Assembly: GCA_026874595.1 (NCBI GenBank)
Contig: CM049313.1
Span: 17,107,508 to 17,171,507, forward strand
Length of the DNA stretch: 64,000 bases
From: Sipunculus nudus
Taxonomy: Eukaryota; Annelida; Sipuncula; Golfingiida; Sipunculidae
Reading direction: 5' to 3'
Under the pieces are notes generated by a model. That model was not told the DNA's origin. It worked only from the letters and a program-made list of their open reading frames with translations, and searched no databases. Below, in pieces: positions 11,761 through 24,254 of this stretch (positions are counted from its first letter, which is position 1; the number at the start of each line of letters is the position of its first letter). The translations under genes were made by a program, and so were the position numbers.

Positions 11761-12830
11761 ATTTTGGTCGAAATTCACACAAAATCATAAATATCTAAAA
11801 AATCTTGCATGGATTGATCCAGAAATCAACTTGACCGAAGATCTTTGATAGTGTTGTCACATCCCTGAAACTGGTGGCGCCACCTAATATCCTTTTCTTG
11901 TTTTCGTGCCGTTTAATACCCCTATCATTGCCACTTAACAGTACTGTGAGCATTATAAGTAAAAAACTAATGGACAGAATTCTTTCATATTATGCAAATA
12001 CATAGACATGGGTCATGGAATGATGTATATTAAAATTGGGGTCATGACCTTTCCTATGAGAGTAGCTTTGACCTTGAATATTGCCATATTTGGTAAAAAA
12101 TTATATAAAATCATAAATATCTCAATAAGGGATGCATGAATTGGTCTAAAAATCAACTTGACCGAAGATCTTGGATAATGTTGTCAGGTACCGGACACTG
12201 GTGGCGCCACCTGTTATCCTTTTCTTGTTTCCGTGTCGTTTAATACCCCTATTATTGCCACTTAACAGTACTGTGAGCATTATAAGTCATAAACTAATAG
12301 ACAGAATTCTTTCATATTATGCATATACATAGACATGGGTTTTGGGATAATGTATATTAAAATTGGGGTCATGACCTTTCCTATGAGAGTAGCTTTGACC
12401 TTGAATATTGCCATATTTGGTAAAAAAATCATGTAAAATCATAAATATCTCAATAAGGGATGCATGAATTGGTCTAAAAATCAACTTGACCGAAGATCTT
12501 GGATAATGTTGTCAGGTACCGGACACTGGTGGCGCCACCTGTTATCCTTTTCTTGTTTCCGTGTCGTTTAATACCCCTATCATTGTCACTTAACAGTACT
12601 GTGAGCATTATAAGTTAAAAACTAATGGACAGAATTCTTTCATATTATGCATATACATAGACATGGGATTTGGGAATGATTTATATTTAAATTGGGGTCA
12701 TGGCCTTTCCTATCAGAGTGGCCTTGTCCTTGAATATTGACATATATGGTGAAAATCACACAAAATCATAAATATCTCAATAATAAATGCATGGATCGGT
12801 CAAAAAACAAATTGATTGAAGATCTTGGAT
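11720..12830 (+). repeat. ~328 bp tandem repeat array (about 3.5 units)
   Basis: GTCATGACCTTTCC or its variant starts at 12041, 12368 and 12697 (spacings 327 and 329). Each unit carries a TTGACCTTGA word, CATGAATTGGTCTAAAAATC, a GGTGGCGCCACC palindrome (11873, 12200, 12528) and AACAGTACTGTGAGCATTAT. The array is interrupted by the inverted-repeat element at 12831 and resumes at 13378. Confidence 0.95.
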
Positions 12831-13377
12831 AGACTGGTACCCTGCTCTATTTAGGCCTTCAAGCCAAGCATAGAGACAGGCGTTCAACGCCATCTTAAGT
12901 ACTCCCAGTTGCAACTCCTGACCTACCTGTAGACTGGTTCCAACTCCAGTCTGTACGCTCACACCGATTTTTATGGACGTTCTCGCGATCCTGGCTGGTT
13001 ATCTGTGAAGATTACTTACAAAATTACCTTCTTAAGTTATTTAAAGTTTCCAAATATTGAAAAATGAGTTTTTGCACAAAAATTGACTGATGGATGTATA
13101 GATGATACGTATCATACGATATACTGAATACTTGATATTCCACTGTACGTGGCATTGGTTTATTATCAATATCTATTAATCTAATCATAAATGTCACACG
13201 AAATGTACAGCCAACTTTTAAAAACTTCTCTGGGCAAACGAAATGCTTATTTTTATCATATATAAATCAGACTTGAGTTGGAACCAGTCTGCCGCGAGTC
13301 CTGAAGATGGCGTTGTACGCCCGTCTCTATGATTGGCCTAGAGCAGCGCTGCCATAATAGAGCGGGGGTACCAGTCT
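12831..13377. mobile_element. Non-autonomous DNA transposon with ~115 bp terminal inverted repeats
   Basis: The left end AGACTGGTACC... and the right end ...GGTACCAGTCT are imperfect inverted repeats for about 115 bp (12831-12954 and 13267-13377), including CATAGAGAC, CAACGCCATCTT and AGACTGGTTCCAACTC. The element is flanked by AGATCTTGGAT on both sides (12820-12830 and 13378-13388), a 9-11 bp target duplication lying inside a 328 bp repeat unit. Long inverted ends with a 9-11 bp duplication are typical of Mutator-like elements. The 547 bp hold no transposase. Confidence 0.85.
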
Positions 13378-13970
13378 AGATCTTGGATAGCTTTGTCTTC
13401 AGCGGAAGACAGGTGTCGCCACCTTTTATCCTTTCCTTGTTTTCGGGCCTTTTAATTCTCATCCTTGCCACTTGACAGTACTGTGAGCATTATAAGTCTA
13501 AAACTAATGGACAGACTGGGCTGAATTTGAGCATGTCCATTGATCTTGGATACCTCCATCTTGTATTCAATGTACATGTGCTTTGGGTGAAAATTGCTTA
13601 AATCTCCGGAGTGGTTCAAGGTATACGTCTAAAATTGGCATATCCATCCACCTTGAAAGTTTTTCTCATAACCAGACAGGTTGCACCACGTACCTACCCG
13701 TTTTTGTAGAATAAATTAATGCCCTTTTCTGAGGAGTGAGTTGTCCTATTGGCCTGAAAATGTGTATATCCATAGATCTTGGACTCCTCCATCTTAAGCT
13801 CAAGACCGGTGGCGATATCTGCAATCGTTTTGGTGTGGCGTCCATCTGTACATGTGCTTTGGGTGAAATTACTCATATCTCCGGAATGGTTCATGGTATA
13901 GGTTTGACATCTGGCAGGTCTATCCATCTTGGAATATTTTCTCATAAACCAGAAAGGTGGCGCCTACTTT
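13378..13970 (+). repeat. Continuation of the 328 bp repeat, then copy 2 of the 9.05-9.72 kb block
   Basis: Begins with the right half of the interrupted unit (AGATCTTGGATAGCTTTGTC, CAGGTGTCGCCACC, CTTGTTTTCGGGCC), then repeats the CATCTGTACATGTGCTTT phrases of the first block. Confidence 0.85.
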
Positions 13971-14084
13971 CCATAAAATAAAATATAGTCTTTTCTCAAG
14001 AGAGATTCAACATATTGGCCCTCATATTTGGTGAAAAGAAACCATAGTCGCTTGCCAAGTGTCAGTATATGCTGCTGAAGATGG

Positions 14085-14122
14085 GGGGGGGGGGGGGCTA
14101 TTCTTAAAGGGGGGGGGGGGGG
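14085..14122. repeat. Poly-G tracts
   Basis: Two runs of 12-14 G separated by CTATTCTTAAAG. Confidence 0.95.
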
Positions 14123-14429
14123 TCAGGTCCTATTTTAACTGTATGCTCCGTATTTCAACCTATAAATTCAACAAACGATTTCATCTTATAACCACTACAT
14201 ATATAGGTGGCTCACCGGCGGAGGTATACATATTTATTGGGTAAATTCAGTACTATTGGTTAACACAGTTTTATGGAGACTTCTAATAGGGACTTTAAAG
14301 GAGGAACGATATTTCTGTCCAGTGGCTAGCAAGAATAAAGTCGTGGTGACCTTGTTCCTTGTTGTTTAGATATTTCGCAAAGGCACTTGACAAGTTCGTA
14401 ACCATAACGGTTACGCTATGTGCCCTGCT

Positions 14430-15617
14430 TACGGAAAACCGGACGGAAGGACAACGGAAAAAACGAACACTGGATCTCATCTTAAATGAAGTTAGCTAGC
14501 AAAATAATCCCAGATGGCTTTTCGTTAAAACACATTAATTACCACCTGTAGTAAGTTTCTGGACCAAGATTTTATATATGACTATATCGACATACGGCTA
14601 CTAGGTATTCCCTAATAAATTACACAAATCAACATTACAACATTAAAACATATAGTCCTACAAACAGCACCATTGTCCCCTGCCCCGGAGGATGAGTTAT
14701 GCATGCACTTAATGATTTTCAGATTTTTTAATGATTTTTTAAAATCTAAGTTTAACATCTCATATTCGAAGTCAGATCTCAATTTTTTTCTCATATCCAC
14801 CTGTATTAAGCCTTGCTTTTTCACCTTACGCGTCTCCAAGCCTGATAAGGTTTTGGCCATACGTGGATGATTTTTTTATTTTTTATCAGTTTTTTTTTTA
14901 ATATGAGTTGCTATGTCTTTAACAAGTATTGCTCATCCCCAATTCGTATTAAAATAGGAAGGGTATTGTAAGCCTCTCCCATAACCTGATAAGTTATTTG
15001 GGATCTAACTCTATTCACCAAGACGCGTGTCTTAAGAGTTTCCTTATTTGAGCGGGTTTATATGCATTTTTTGTCAACTTCACACTTATACATTTGGCAG
15101 TTATGTCAATTTTCTCATACAATTATATAAGCCAAAACACATATATCTCACATAACCATTTGGCGGGGGATTTTGTCCTCTAGTTTAACTGCTCATTGTA
15201 GAATAATTTAAGCAGAGAAACACTGTTCACTGGTTAACAATTTTGAAAACAAGTGGCTCTTGGATATGGACACTAAAGTGCATGATGTTAGCTGAAATCA
15301 AAACGAAATACAGTATTTGTTGACTCGGATAACGAAATAAACAATTATGTGGGAATTACGCAGCATTTAGTACAAGGCATTAAAAACAATATTATAAATG
15401 ATAATTTGTATAGAACATACAAAAAAGTCTTAATAAAATACCCTACAATAACTCGGAGGGTCAATATCCTCAGAAGTTCCCGGACTGTCTCCTTTTGGAC
15501 AAGCATTTTTTTATATCCAATGGTAAACATTCATAATTGCTCTGCCTCTCAGCGAGAACTACAATCTCCTTAAATTTGAAACCTAAATTTTAAGTAAAAT
15601 TACACACACGCACACGC

Positions 15618-15684
<67 letters not shown>

Positions 15685-15840
15685 CCAATTTAATGCCAGA
15701 TACACAGCCACATAGCCATTTTTTTTACAAATGAAGGCAAATACCCACATTTTATATGGTACTTGGAAACTTAAGTCGATTGCTACAGAGTCATATCCAT
15801 ACGTCTCTGCCATGACGTACACAATTGACACAATCTCTTC
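14430..15840 (+). repeat. Local duplication, copy 2 (with 9675-10990)
   Basis: Same landmarks as the first copy, with an extra ~350 bp (about 14650-15060) that includes T-rich stretches. No gene is recognised. Confidence 0.85.
15619..15681. repeat. (AT)n microsatellite
   Basis: Follows CACACACGCACACGCG; paralogue of the 10764 tract. Confidence 0.97.
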
Positions 15841-15854
15841 ACATGACTTGTAAA

Positions 15855-16192
15855 CTTGTGCGCACGAAATAATAAGTTGCGCGCACGAAATGATAAGTTG
15901 AGCGCACAAAATAATAAGTTTAGCGCACAAAATAATAAGTCGTGCGCGCAAAAATAATAAGTCGTGCGCACAAAATAAAAAGTTGTGCGTACAAAATAAT
16001 AAGTCGTGCGCACGAAATAATTAGTCGTGCGCACAAAATAATAAGTCGTGCGCACAAAATAATAAGTTGAGCGCACAAAATAATAAGTCGTGCGCGCAAA
16101 ATAATAAGTTGTGCGCACAAAATAATAAGTTGAGCGCACAAAATAATAAGTCGTGCGCACAAATAAATAAGTCGTGCGCACGAGATAAATAT
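15855..16192 (-). repeat. 21 bp minisatellite array 4, inverted
   Basis: About sixteen units reading AAATAATAAGT plus TGTGCGCAC, the reverse complement of arrays 1-3. The right flank GATAAATATTTTTTACTTATG is the reverse complement of the left flank of array 3, so the array and its flank are inverted together. Confidence 0.95.
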
Positions 16193-16229
16193 TTTTTACT
16201 TATGTCCCCAACGGGGCTCCGTAGGTGTC

Positions 16230-18144
16230 GGTCAAGTACCACGCATAATGTTTAACTTGAAAACATACTCGACAGCTTAAAACCGTCGGAGCTCACCAGA
16301 CTCTTACCGCTGAAATGATCCTGTCCACTGACGATGTATCGTGATTACAGGAGCATTCATTCACGCTAATTGCCGATCAAAACCGGGGTCGGTTCCTCAA
16401 TTGTGACTATTCTTGGGCACCCCTGTGGTGGCATTTTGTTTATCTGTTTTCCAGGTCGTGTCAGCTGTGAGTGCCTGCGCTGTTAACGCATGTAACTCCG
16501 ACAAATCAAGTGACCAGCTGATGAAGCGGTGGCCTGGAATAATTCCACGTGAGGCCGCCAGGGGTCGGGGATTTCCTTAACTAGGATTCATTATGCAACT
16601 GGACTTGTTCTAAGGGAATTTGTATGTGGAGTATACGAATGGATTATTGCTTATCAAACGCATCGTTCGGTCCATGTGGTCAGGCATGAACATGTGTAAT
16701 TAATCGTCTTGACATGAGTGGTCCAATGAATGAATGAAGCCTGAAGGTTAACCTTATTTCTCCTTAAAGACAAACTTAAGTTTGAAAAACTTGCGAGTAA
16801 AGACGGTATTTTTAGCCATTTTATCACGCTTTTCCTTGTGCCGTTCAGTCTCATGTTTAAGTATAGGAGCATAGCGAGGGAGGCAAATGACCTAGGACAA
16901 AACTAGCAGGTATTTCTGCCTGTTTTCCTTTAGATATAAGGCTGCCATTAATATTTGTAATTGAATTAATATTTTTTATTTCATATAAACGCGTCTTTAA
17001 AATGGATCTTGTTAAACCTAACTCAAAAAAGCGTAATGACAACAAAAATATAATTCAACAATTATCCTTTAAACCCCTAAAGGCTTAATTGAATCATGGT
17101 TCGTTGAGAATATATCGAGCTAGTTTTTTTTTTGTATGCTTACATCTACATGGAAAACCAGTTAAATGTGAGTTTGACGTTACGTGTTATGTCACAACCT
17201 AGCAAGGAGAAATATCTGAACTGGTATAACATATATTTGGCTTTAAATTGACCCTGTTTTGTAAATGGGGCCATAAAAAGGCTCAAATACACAAAGGCTT
17301 GTTCTGTCATACAGAAAACAATATCCAATTACTTTTGTGTGTGGAGACAGATGGAAGGTTACCACAGACTTGTATGCTCACAGCGGCGTTTACCCCTAAA
17401 CCCTCTAGTTAATAAGCACAGTTCCAATGAAGTAAATGATTTATGGACGCGAACTATCACCCTTTGTTCCTCGTGGAAAGTAACATATTTCCTCAAAGAG
17501 TCCATCTTGTATCATCGACATGTGGATTTTCTTAATTGAAGGAGTCCCATGAAAGTAATAGTTCAAAACAAATGCTTACTGAAGCGCTTGGTTAATACTC
17601 TCGAGCGCATTTACATATAAGTAAAGAACTGCATGAACAGAAAAAATACTGTGATTTCCCCAATGAACATACCCTCCCAAAAGCATGTTCCAAAGAATAG
17701 AAAGTATTATTTCCACATATAGAATCAGGAGAAGGCCAGAGAAATTGTTACAAATGTATTGATTTGTCGGGATTCTGTCTCAAGTCAGTCACAAATGTAC
17801 CGGCACCGAACTGAAATTCCTTCTGGATATGTTGAAAGTTTCAGTTTTGCTCCCTGAGAAGGCATTTCAAATTTCACTACATTAAAAAATAAAAAATAGT
17901 TTCAGTCGCACCATCTACCATTCCATCCATTTTATTTAAATGAAATATATTCTCCCTCTTTTCCTTCAATACACTGTCGAATATTCTTATCATACAAATA
18001 ACCTTGGTCATGAATAATTCATCGACACCACCTGTAATCCTGCAGTTCGTAATGTATTTCAAAATTAACATGTTAAGCAATAAGGTGAAAGCAACGAAGC
18101 AAGCATTAGATTTTGTTTTCGTATTGATAAAGAAATAGCCACAG
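16230..18144. other. Intergenic DNA without recognised genes
   Basis: Mixed-composition DNA with short open frames only. I found no conserved motif or repeat structure. Confidence 0.6.
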
Positions 18145-18148
18145 TTAA

Positions 18149-18787
18149 GCTATGTTTCCACTTGTCCGGACACGATTACGGAAACGGATATTGACAAGGA
18201 TACGGCTGGAACAAAAATATGATAAATTATACGGAGTGTTTCACTTTGTACGGACACGGAAACGGGTACGGATACCTTTAGCGTGTTTCCACTTGTATGT
18301 TCGCCGTAGGGCTAAATTAGTTGTTTCAACAAGTTTAATTGGGCCTGAATACAGTTAAAACAAGTATAATAGGCGTAATTTTAAGATATCACAATATATA
18401 TTCTTGTAAGTTTAATATATATATATCTATATATATATATAAATATACATACGCCAGTCTAAAATGAATATAATGCACCTCGTTGTTTTCTGCCCTGAAT
18501 ATGTGTATTATTATGTATAAACATATTTGGTCATATATAATGAACAAATATTTTACAAATTATATACATTTGAGAGCAAATGACTGTAGGCTTTTCCTTA
18601 AATGTTACAACACTTTGGTTATACCCATACGGAGCCGTTGACGGCGCCGGACGGGGAATCGAACAGGGAGAGTTCTGAAATTACGTATACGACGTCGTAT
18701 CCGTACATGTGGAAACACTCCTTATATTTTATCATATTTTTGTACCAACCGTGTCCGTATCCGTGTGCGGACAAGTTGAAACACAGC
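18149..18787. mobile_element. TTAA-flanked foldback (MITE-like) element
   Basis: The left arm GCTATGTTTCCACTTGTCCG and the right arm CGGACAAGTTGAAACACAGC are imperfect inverted repeats that continue inward for roughly 150 bp, with ACAAAAATATGATAAA in one arm and its complement in the other. TTAA flanks both ends (18145-18148, 18788-18791), the target duplication used by piggyBac-type and some other transposases. No transposase is present. Confidence 0.75.
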
Positions 18788-18791
18788 TTAA

Positions 18792-19188
18792 CGCTGACTT
18801 TCCGGAGGCCACGAGTTATTAGATGTCTAACTTTGTGGCAACGGTTCAGTCTAGTATGGTTTCGCACGGATTAAAGCGTAACGTATTCAACAGTGAAAAG
18901 CCAATACAGAATAATACTTTGAAATTACGACCACCGACCTGACCTTGATAAAGTGGTCGCATTTTTAGGTGGTCGTCACAGGGATTGCTCGTCCTTAGCC
19001 GAGGTTTTACTGTTAAACGTTAATTTACTGTTACAACGTTCGATTAGCAAGATAAAACCCTTCCATATTTGGACCTGTAAAACTTATATAAACTATGCCT
19101 CCTTGAAAATAAGATTTGCCGTGTCTGTGCCAGGGAGTTGAGCCTCCTTTTCTAAAACCCTTTAACTGCCCCTGTGCCTATGTGCGGT
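18792..19188 (-). other. Region just 3' of the XDH-like stop codon
   Basis: Expected to hold the 3' untranslated region. I see no convincing AATAAA on the minus strand in this stretch; the nearest ATTAAA-like words overlap the stop or lie farther down. Confidence 0.4.
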
Positions 19189-19359
19189 TTAATTGGTAGA
19201 CAGCAGATCACCACAGGCCGCTCGTATCCTTTCGGCTATTGCTGGAGCGTCCAGTCGGAACAGTCTCGTCTGCTCGGTCTCCTGCCGTGCAGCTCCTATA
19301 GCCGACTTCACTGCTGTAAACACGGACTGGGCAGCGAGCATTGGTGGCTCCCCTATACC
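19189..19359 (-). CDS. XDH: XDH-like terminal exon (C-terminus and stop)
   Basis: A TTCAG acceptor precedes 56 codons and TAA (19189-19191), phase 0. It begins GIGEPP, holding the catalytic base Glu1261, and ends with the helical tail [19 protein letters not shown], as in xanthine dehydrogenases. Aldehyde oxidases usually read GES at the GEPP site, so this end looks more XDH-like. I saw no confident poly(A) signal close below the stop. Confidence 0.93.
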   Translation of the reverse strand, partial: GIGEPPMLAAQSVFTAVKSAIGAARQETEQTRLFRLDAPAIAERIRAACGDLLSTN

Positions 19360-20016
19360 CTGAACAGTTGATAAATTTGAATAAATCAATCTCAATATAA
19401 ATATATGTGTTGAGTATCTGCAAGTAAGCTAATAACCTTAAATTGTGAATGACTAAGACAAAGGTCTATCGGAATATAACTAAAACATTGTCATAAATAA
19501 CTATCTATTGAAAACCTTATTTTAGGTAAAAAAAAATCATGATCAATAAAAATCACAACTGAATATTACACACACTCATATATATATACATATATCTATA
19601 CATACATATATACATATACACACACACACGTCACAATGACGTCACCTTTGATGAGTAAACAACGCCCACGTCCGGTCCGTCTTTCAGCATAGTGACGTTA
19701 AACTCCTGCGGGACGTTCCCAGTCGCCGGGATTTTGTAGCTGCCTGCTCCTTTTGTTAACAGCCGTCCCTCATCATCATATCTGATGTGTTCCAGCATTA
19801 GCCGACCGTAGCCCTGAAATAGTTTATTTTTATATTAATGATTTAGATGTTTATAATTATATTATTTGATATATATATAAATACTATATATATATATAAT
19901 TACATGCGTGTGTGTAAAACTAGTAGGTCGGCTAAACCTAATGAAAATATACACACACACATATATATATAATTTACGCACATATACGGGTATGGTTTTA
20001 CTTACATGTTGCCAAT

Positions 20017-20079
<63 letters not shown>

Positions 20080-23000
20080 TATATATATATTTACATTTTA
20101 CTACATTATTTTCTGACCTGCAGAAAGCCTCCTTCGATTTGTCCAATGTCAATGCCCGGATTTAAACTTCGACCGACGTCCATCACGATGTCCGTACGCA
20201 GCACCTGTAAATCAACCAATATGTTGACTTTTTTAAGGATGTCCGGGATATGTGGCATAGTAACACTACCCTTTTAAAATAAATTGAAAAGTAAAAAAAA
20301 TAGTACAAAGGGAAATGTTGGTGTCTGTTCTACTTGAGCGCGATAGAAAATAAAGATTCGTATCAGCGGGTTTCAAATGAAATGTGTTTAAATGTTGTTT
20401 CAATTGAATAATTTGTAATTTCTCTGAAAGTAAATGTGAATTATGCTTAAAATCAAGAACAACAACCCCTTTCCGCTGTTTAACACCGCTATTTTGGTTT
20501 TGCGAGTAAGTTAACCAACGTTTGTCTTTTTACAATATCACGGCCGTGTGATCAGTTATCCGATTGTACGCAAGAGCGAAAGATCTAAAACTAGGAATAG
20601 TCCAAAGATGAAAGTAAACGGTTGTAAACACCTTTTTCAAGCCTAAAAGTAACGGAATACGAAGCTGTGTTCGCGCTATGCTTATGTTGGCGCCAGTGAT
20701 CGTACCCGGTCCACTTTTTAACACTCGTGTCCTGGAGTAAGGCAACGGTTAAGTACATTTTGACATGTAACATTTTATTTCAAAGAGATGCTATTTGTCG
20801 TGTTAATTCAACATGCTTTGTACATGATTAGGTCATTCAATGGTGTTCTGGAATATCGAGAACTAATGTTATAGAAAATGAGAACGACGATTTAAGAAGA
20901 TATATGAATGATACAAAAGTAAAAAAAAAACCCATGTTTTTGTTACCTAGAGGTTAACTAGAAAGTTTGATAAAATCGTAGAAATATTTCAAGAAAATCT
21001 GTGAAAAATAATCAAACATCATGAAAAGTGCAACTATCGGTTTTAAGACAGCCCATAAAAAATCTTGACGGCTCACATGTAAATACTTAGGTTGTAAAAC
21101 GCGCGTGAGGTATCACTTAATTGGTTTGGCTACACCGCCCTGAGGGACCTAGAGTAATAGGATTATGAACCTGTGTGTGTTATGCAGGTATGATGTATCA
21201 TTACACGCCCAGCACCTTGTCTTAACAACTATCGGTATTATATATGATCGATTGTTTTGTCATTTAAATCGTTTGTTATCCTGCTTTTCATAGATTTTTT
21301 TCCCAAATTATTGTACGGCCATTTTATGTAAGTGCGATTAAAAGAGACCAAAACCATGTTTAGCAAGATCAGTCTACGTTAAAGTTCGATTTCTAAGCAT
21401 TTCTATGCCACTGATATAAAGATTATCCTAAAGTTTTAAAATATTTGTCAATTTTAGGATAACGAAACTTTGACACACTTCTGCGTTTGTCACGTGTGTT
21501 ACGGGACTTACTTGATGTGCCCCCGTAAGACAGTCAATCTGAACCTCTGAGCAGCTCACCCCGTATGAAAAGTATTCATGCATGCGGCCTTGTTTTGTCT
21601 TGATGTCATAGTTGATCCGAGGGTATCTGTAGACAGAGTTGATCAAGCATATACATCATCACATATCATAAAGTCTAAATTTGATCAAGCATATATATCA
21701 TCACATATCATGGTACAAAGTTGATCAAATATTTATACAATGAAATAATATGACGTCTAAAGTTGATCAAGTATATATATATCATCATATATCATGACGT
21801 CTTTAGATTATCAAGTATATATATCATCACATATTATGATATCTTATTTTGGTCAATCACGCATATCACCACATACCATGTTCGTATCTGCCCGTTTCAG
21901 TAACGCTGTCTAACCATATAGTAAACAGCATCTTGATAAGCAGTTAAAATTCACCAGGCGATAAAAACAAGATTTCTTATAAATAAACGATATAAAATTA
22001 GGTGGGCTTGTCTATAAATACCAAATTTTTTAAACATTGTTTTATACATCATATACATACAATATACATCATTATGAATTATTGTAATTACTATTATTTT
22101 TTTCATCTTAGTATCATCTCAAGAAATATATATTCATGTGATTGAATAATTACAGGTTCCATAAACCTTCGATACATACGTATAAAGAGCAGTTGCCGAG
22201 AGTGATACGCTGTCAAGATATGCGCCCAATACCTGAAACAAGAAAATTATAAAAATATTACATAAACATTTTATATAAAAATATTTATATCATAGTAGGA
22301 ATTTTGTGTGTTTGATAATTTAACGCTAGAATGATTTAGAGTTGTAATCCCTTCAAAGGCTCGGTAACCCTTTGCACCAAGATGGCCACCAAAGGCATGC
22401 TGGGAACTTAATTAGTAACACAAATAACTCCTCACGTTGGGGCAATAAACCGCGATCGCCCAACGATCATATACCTGCTCCTCAATGCATCAGGCCTCGG
22501 GGACGTCCTTATCGAACGCAAGTTTTATCAATAGTTAACGGCGTAAAGTTGATAAACCGATTATTTCACAAAGAATTAAAAGTTCCTGTAATAAGACAAA
22601 ATTTATCTTGCATATCATTACAAACTTATCAGTTCCATTCCACTGCACACCTTCTTACTCGACAGTAATGCCTTAACGCCACTTAATAATGATGATTATT
22701 TAGGTGTTACTTTAAATATTTGATACATTAATAATAAGATTATAAGTAGCCTTTCAATTTCTATTTTACCAAAGGTAAGCAATATGTATTGTATACATGT
22801 CGTATAGTTTAAATGTGTACATTCTATGGGTTGACCATGGAATGTGTACATTTTATGGACCACTGTTATAAAATGTGTGCGTTCCATGGGTTAAGCCATA
22901 GCATGTGTACATTCATAGATAAAAACGACAGGAGATAGGCAGGGCATACCTAAAGGAGCATGTGGCTCGTGTTGCTAATTAAGAATGTCACTTCTTAAAG

Positions 23001-24208
23001 GCACAAAACACATTCATGTAAAACACTGAAACAGGATTCACGACAAGGTGAACATGTTATGTATACCCTGCACCAGTCGGGACAATCCGACTCAGTAGAC
23101 ACTGATAATTGGGCTGGTAAGCCTAGTTGAGTCATGATAGAAGCAATTTTGAGAAATGCATTGCAGTAGTTTTCGATCATGTTGCTTCCTATTGTGGTTA
23201 ATAGTCCGTAATCTTAACATTAGGCTACGAATGATGCATGAGAATAAATGTGAACTCACAACCTAAACTGAAACTCCGTCTACATGGTAACGAGTTATTT
23301 CCTGTATCGCGTACAAGTTGATTGCGTCCAGTAACCTCTGCGAGCCATGCTTGTATCCATGCGGCCAGTAATTCAGCACACATGGGGGGGGGGGGGGGGT
23401 TACCAATTTGCTGAGGTAAAACTGAACCATTCTCGCTCATGTTTGGTGTTGTAAGAAAGTATACTAAAAAGGCAAACGATTAGTTTGTTCTTTGTCAATT
23501 GACAGTGTACCTGTAGGCCAAGAGGCGTTGTCATAAATGACAAGAATATTTGCATCCTCATGAGGCTTAAACTGCGTTCCTCGCTCCAGGAGGTAACAGC
23601 ACTCTTAGAGCAAGTAAGCTGGTCGTAGCCCCCATGATGTCAGAGGTCCGGAATGGCGCTTACCCTGCACAAGAGTTTGATATTTTTGTAACTTCCAATA
23701 AAGTAATAATAAAATGTGTAGATGTTATGCAAATAAAAAAATATATGAAAGAAATCGGTTTCAAAACTTTTTCTCAACAAGAGTATTAATATTAGGATAT
23801 GCCATGGAATTTAGTCATTCGATGATTTTGACCACAACATGTATACATTCAACATATAATCCGTAGAATGTACACATTCAATAATTTGGCGATTGAATGT
23901 TTAAATTCTACCTTTTGAGTCATTCTATAGGATTTTTTAAATCTATACGACATGTATATTTATGTGTCATCTTTTCTCAACCTTGGAAATAATAATGTGT
24001 TTTTCAGTGTCAATTCAAACGTTACTCTTCAGCAGTATTGATAAGCTAATGAGCGTAGGTGTTAGGGTTTGGTATGGATCGGCCTATTCAGGGACAATAT
24101 GTGATGCGATAAACTTAAAGCTGTACCAAGTACGTAGTGACGATACGTTTATTTTTCTTTGTCTATAATTTTCTGGTTAAAACCTCTGTAGATAAAGTGT
24201 TGCGTAAG

Positions 24209-24254
<46 letters not shown>

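Noticed and set aside
12041-12800. 328 bp array as centromeric satellite
   Set aside because: Only a few degenerate units are present, interspersed with other repeats beside a gene; nothing indicates a megabase-scale array.
3940-16192. CRISPR-like arrays of regularly spaced palindromes
   Set aside because: The spacers are near-identical AT-rich sequence, not unique, and the genome is eukaryotic.
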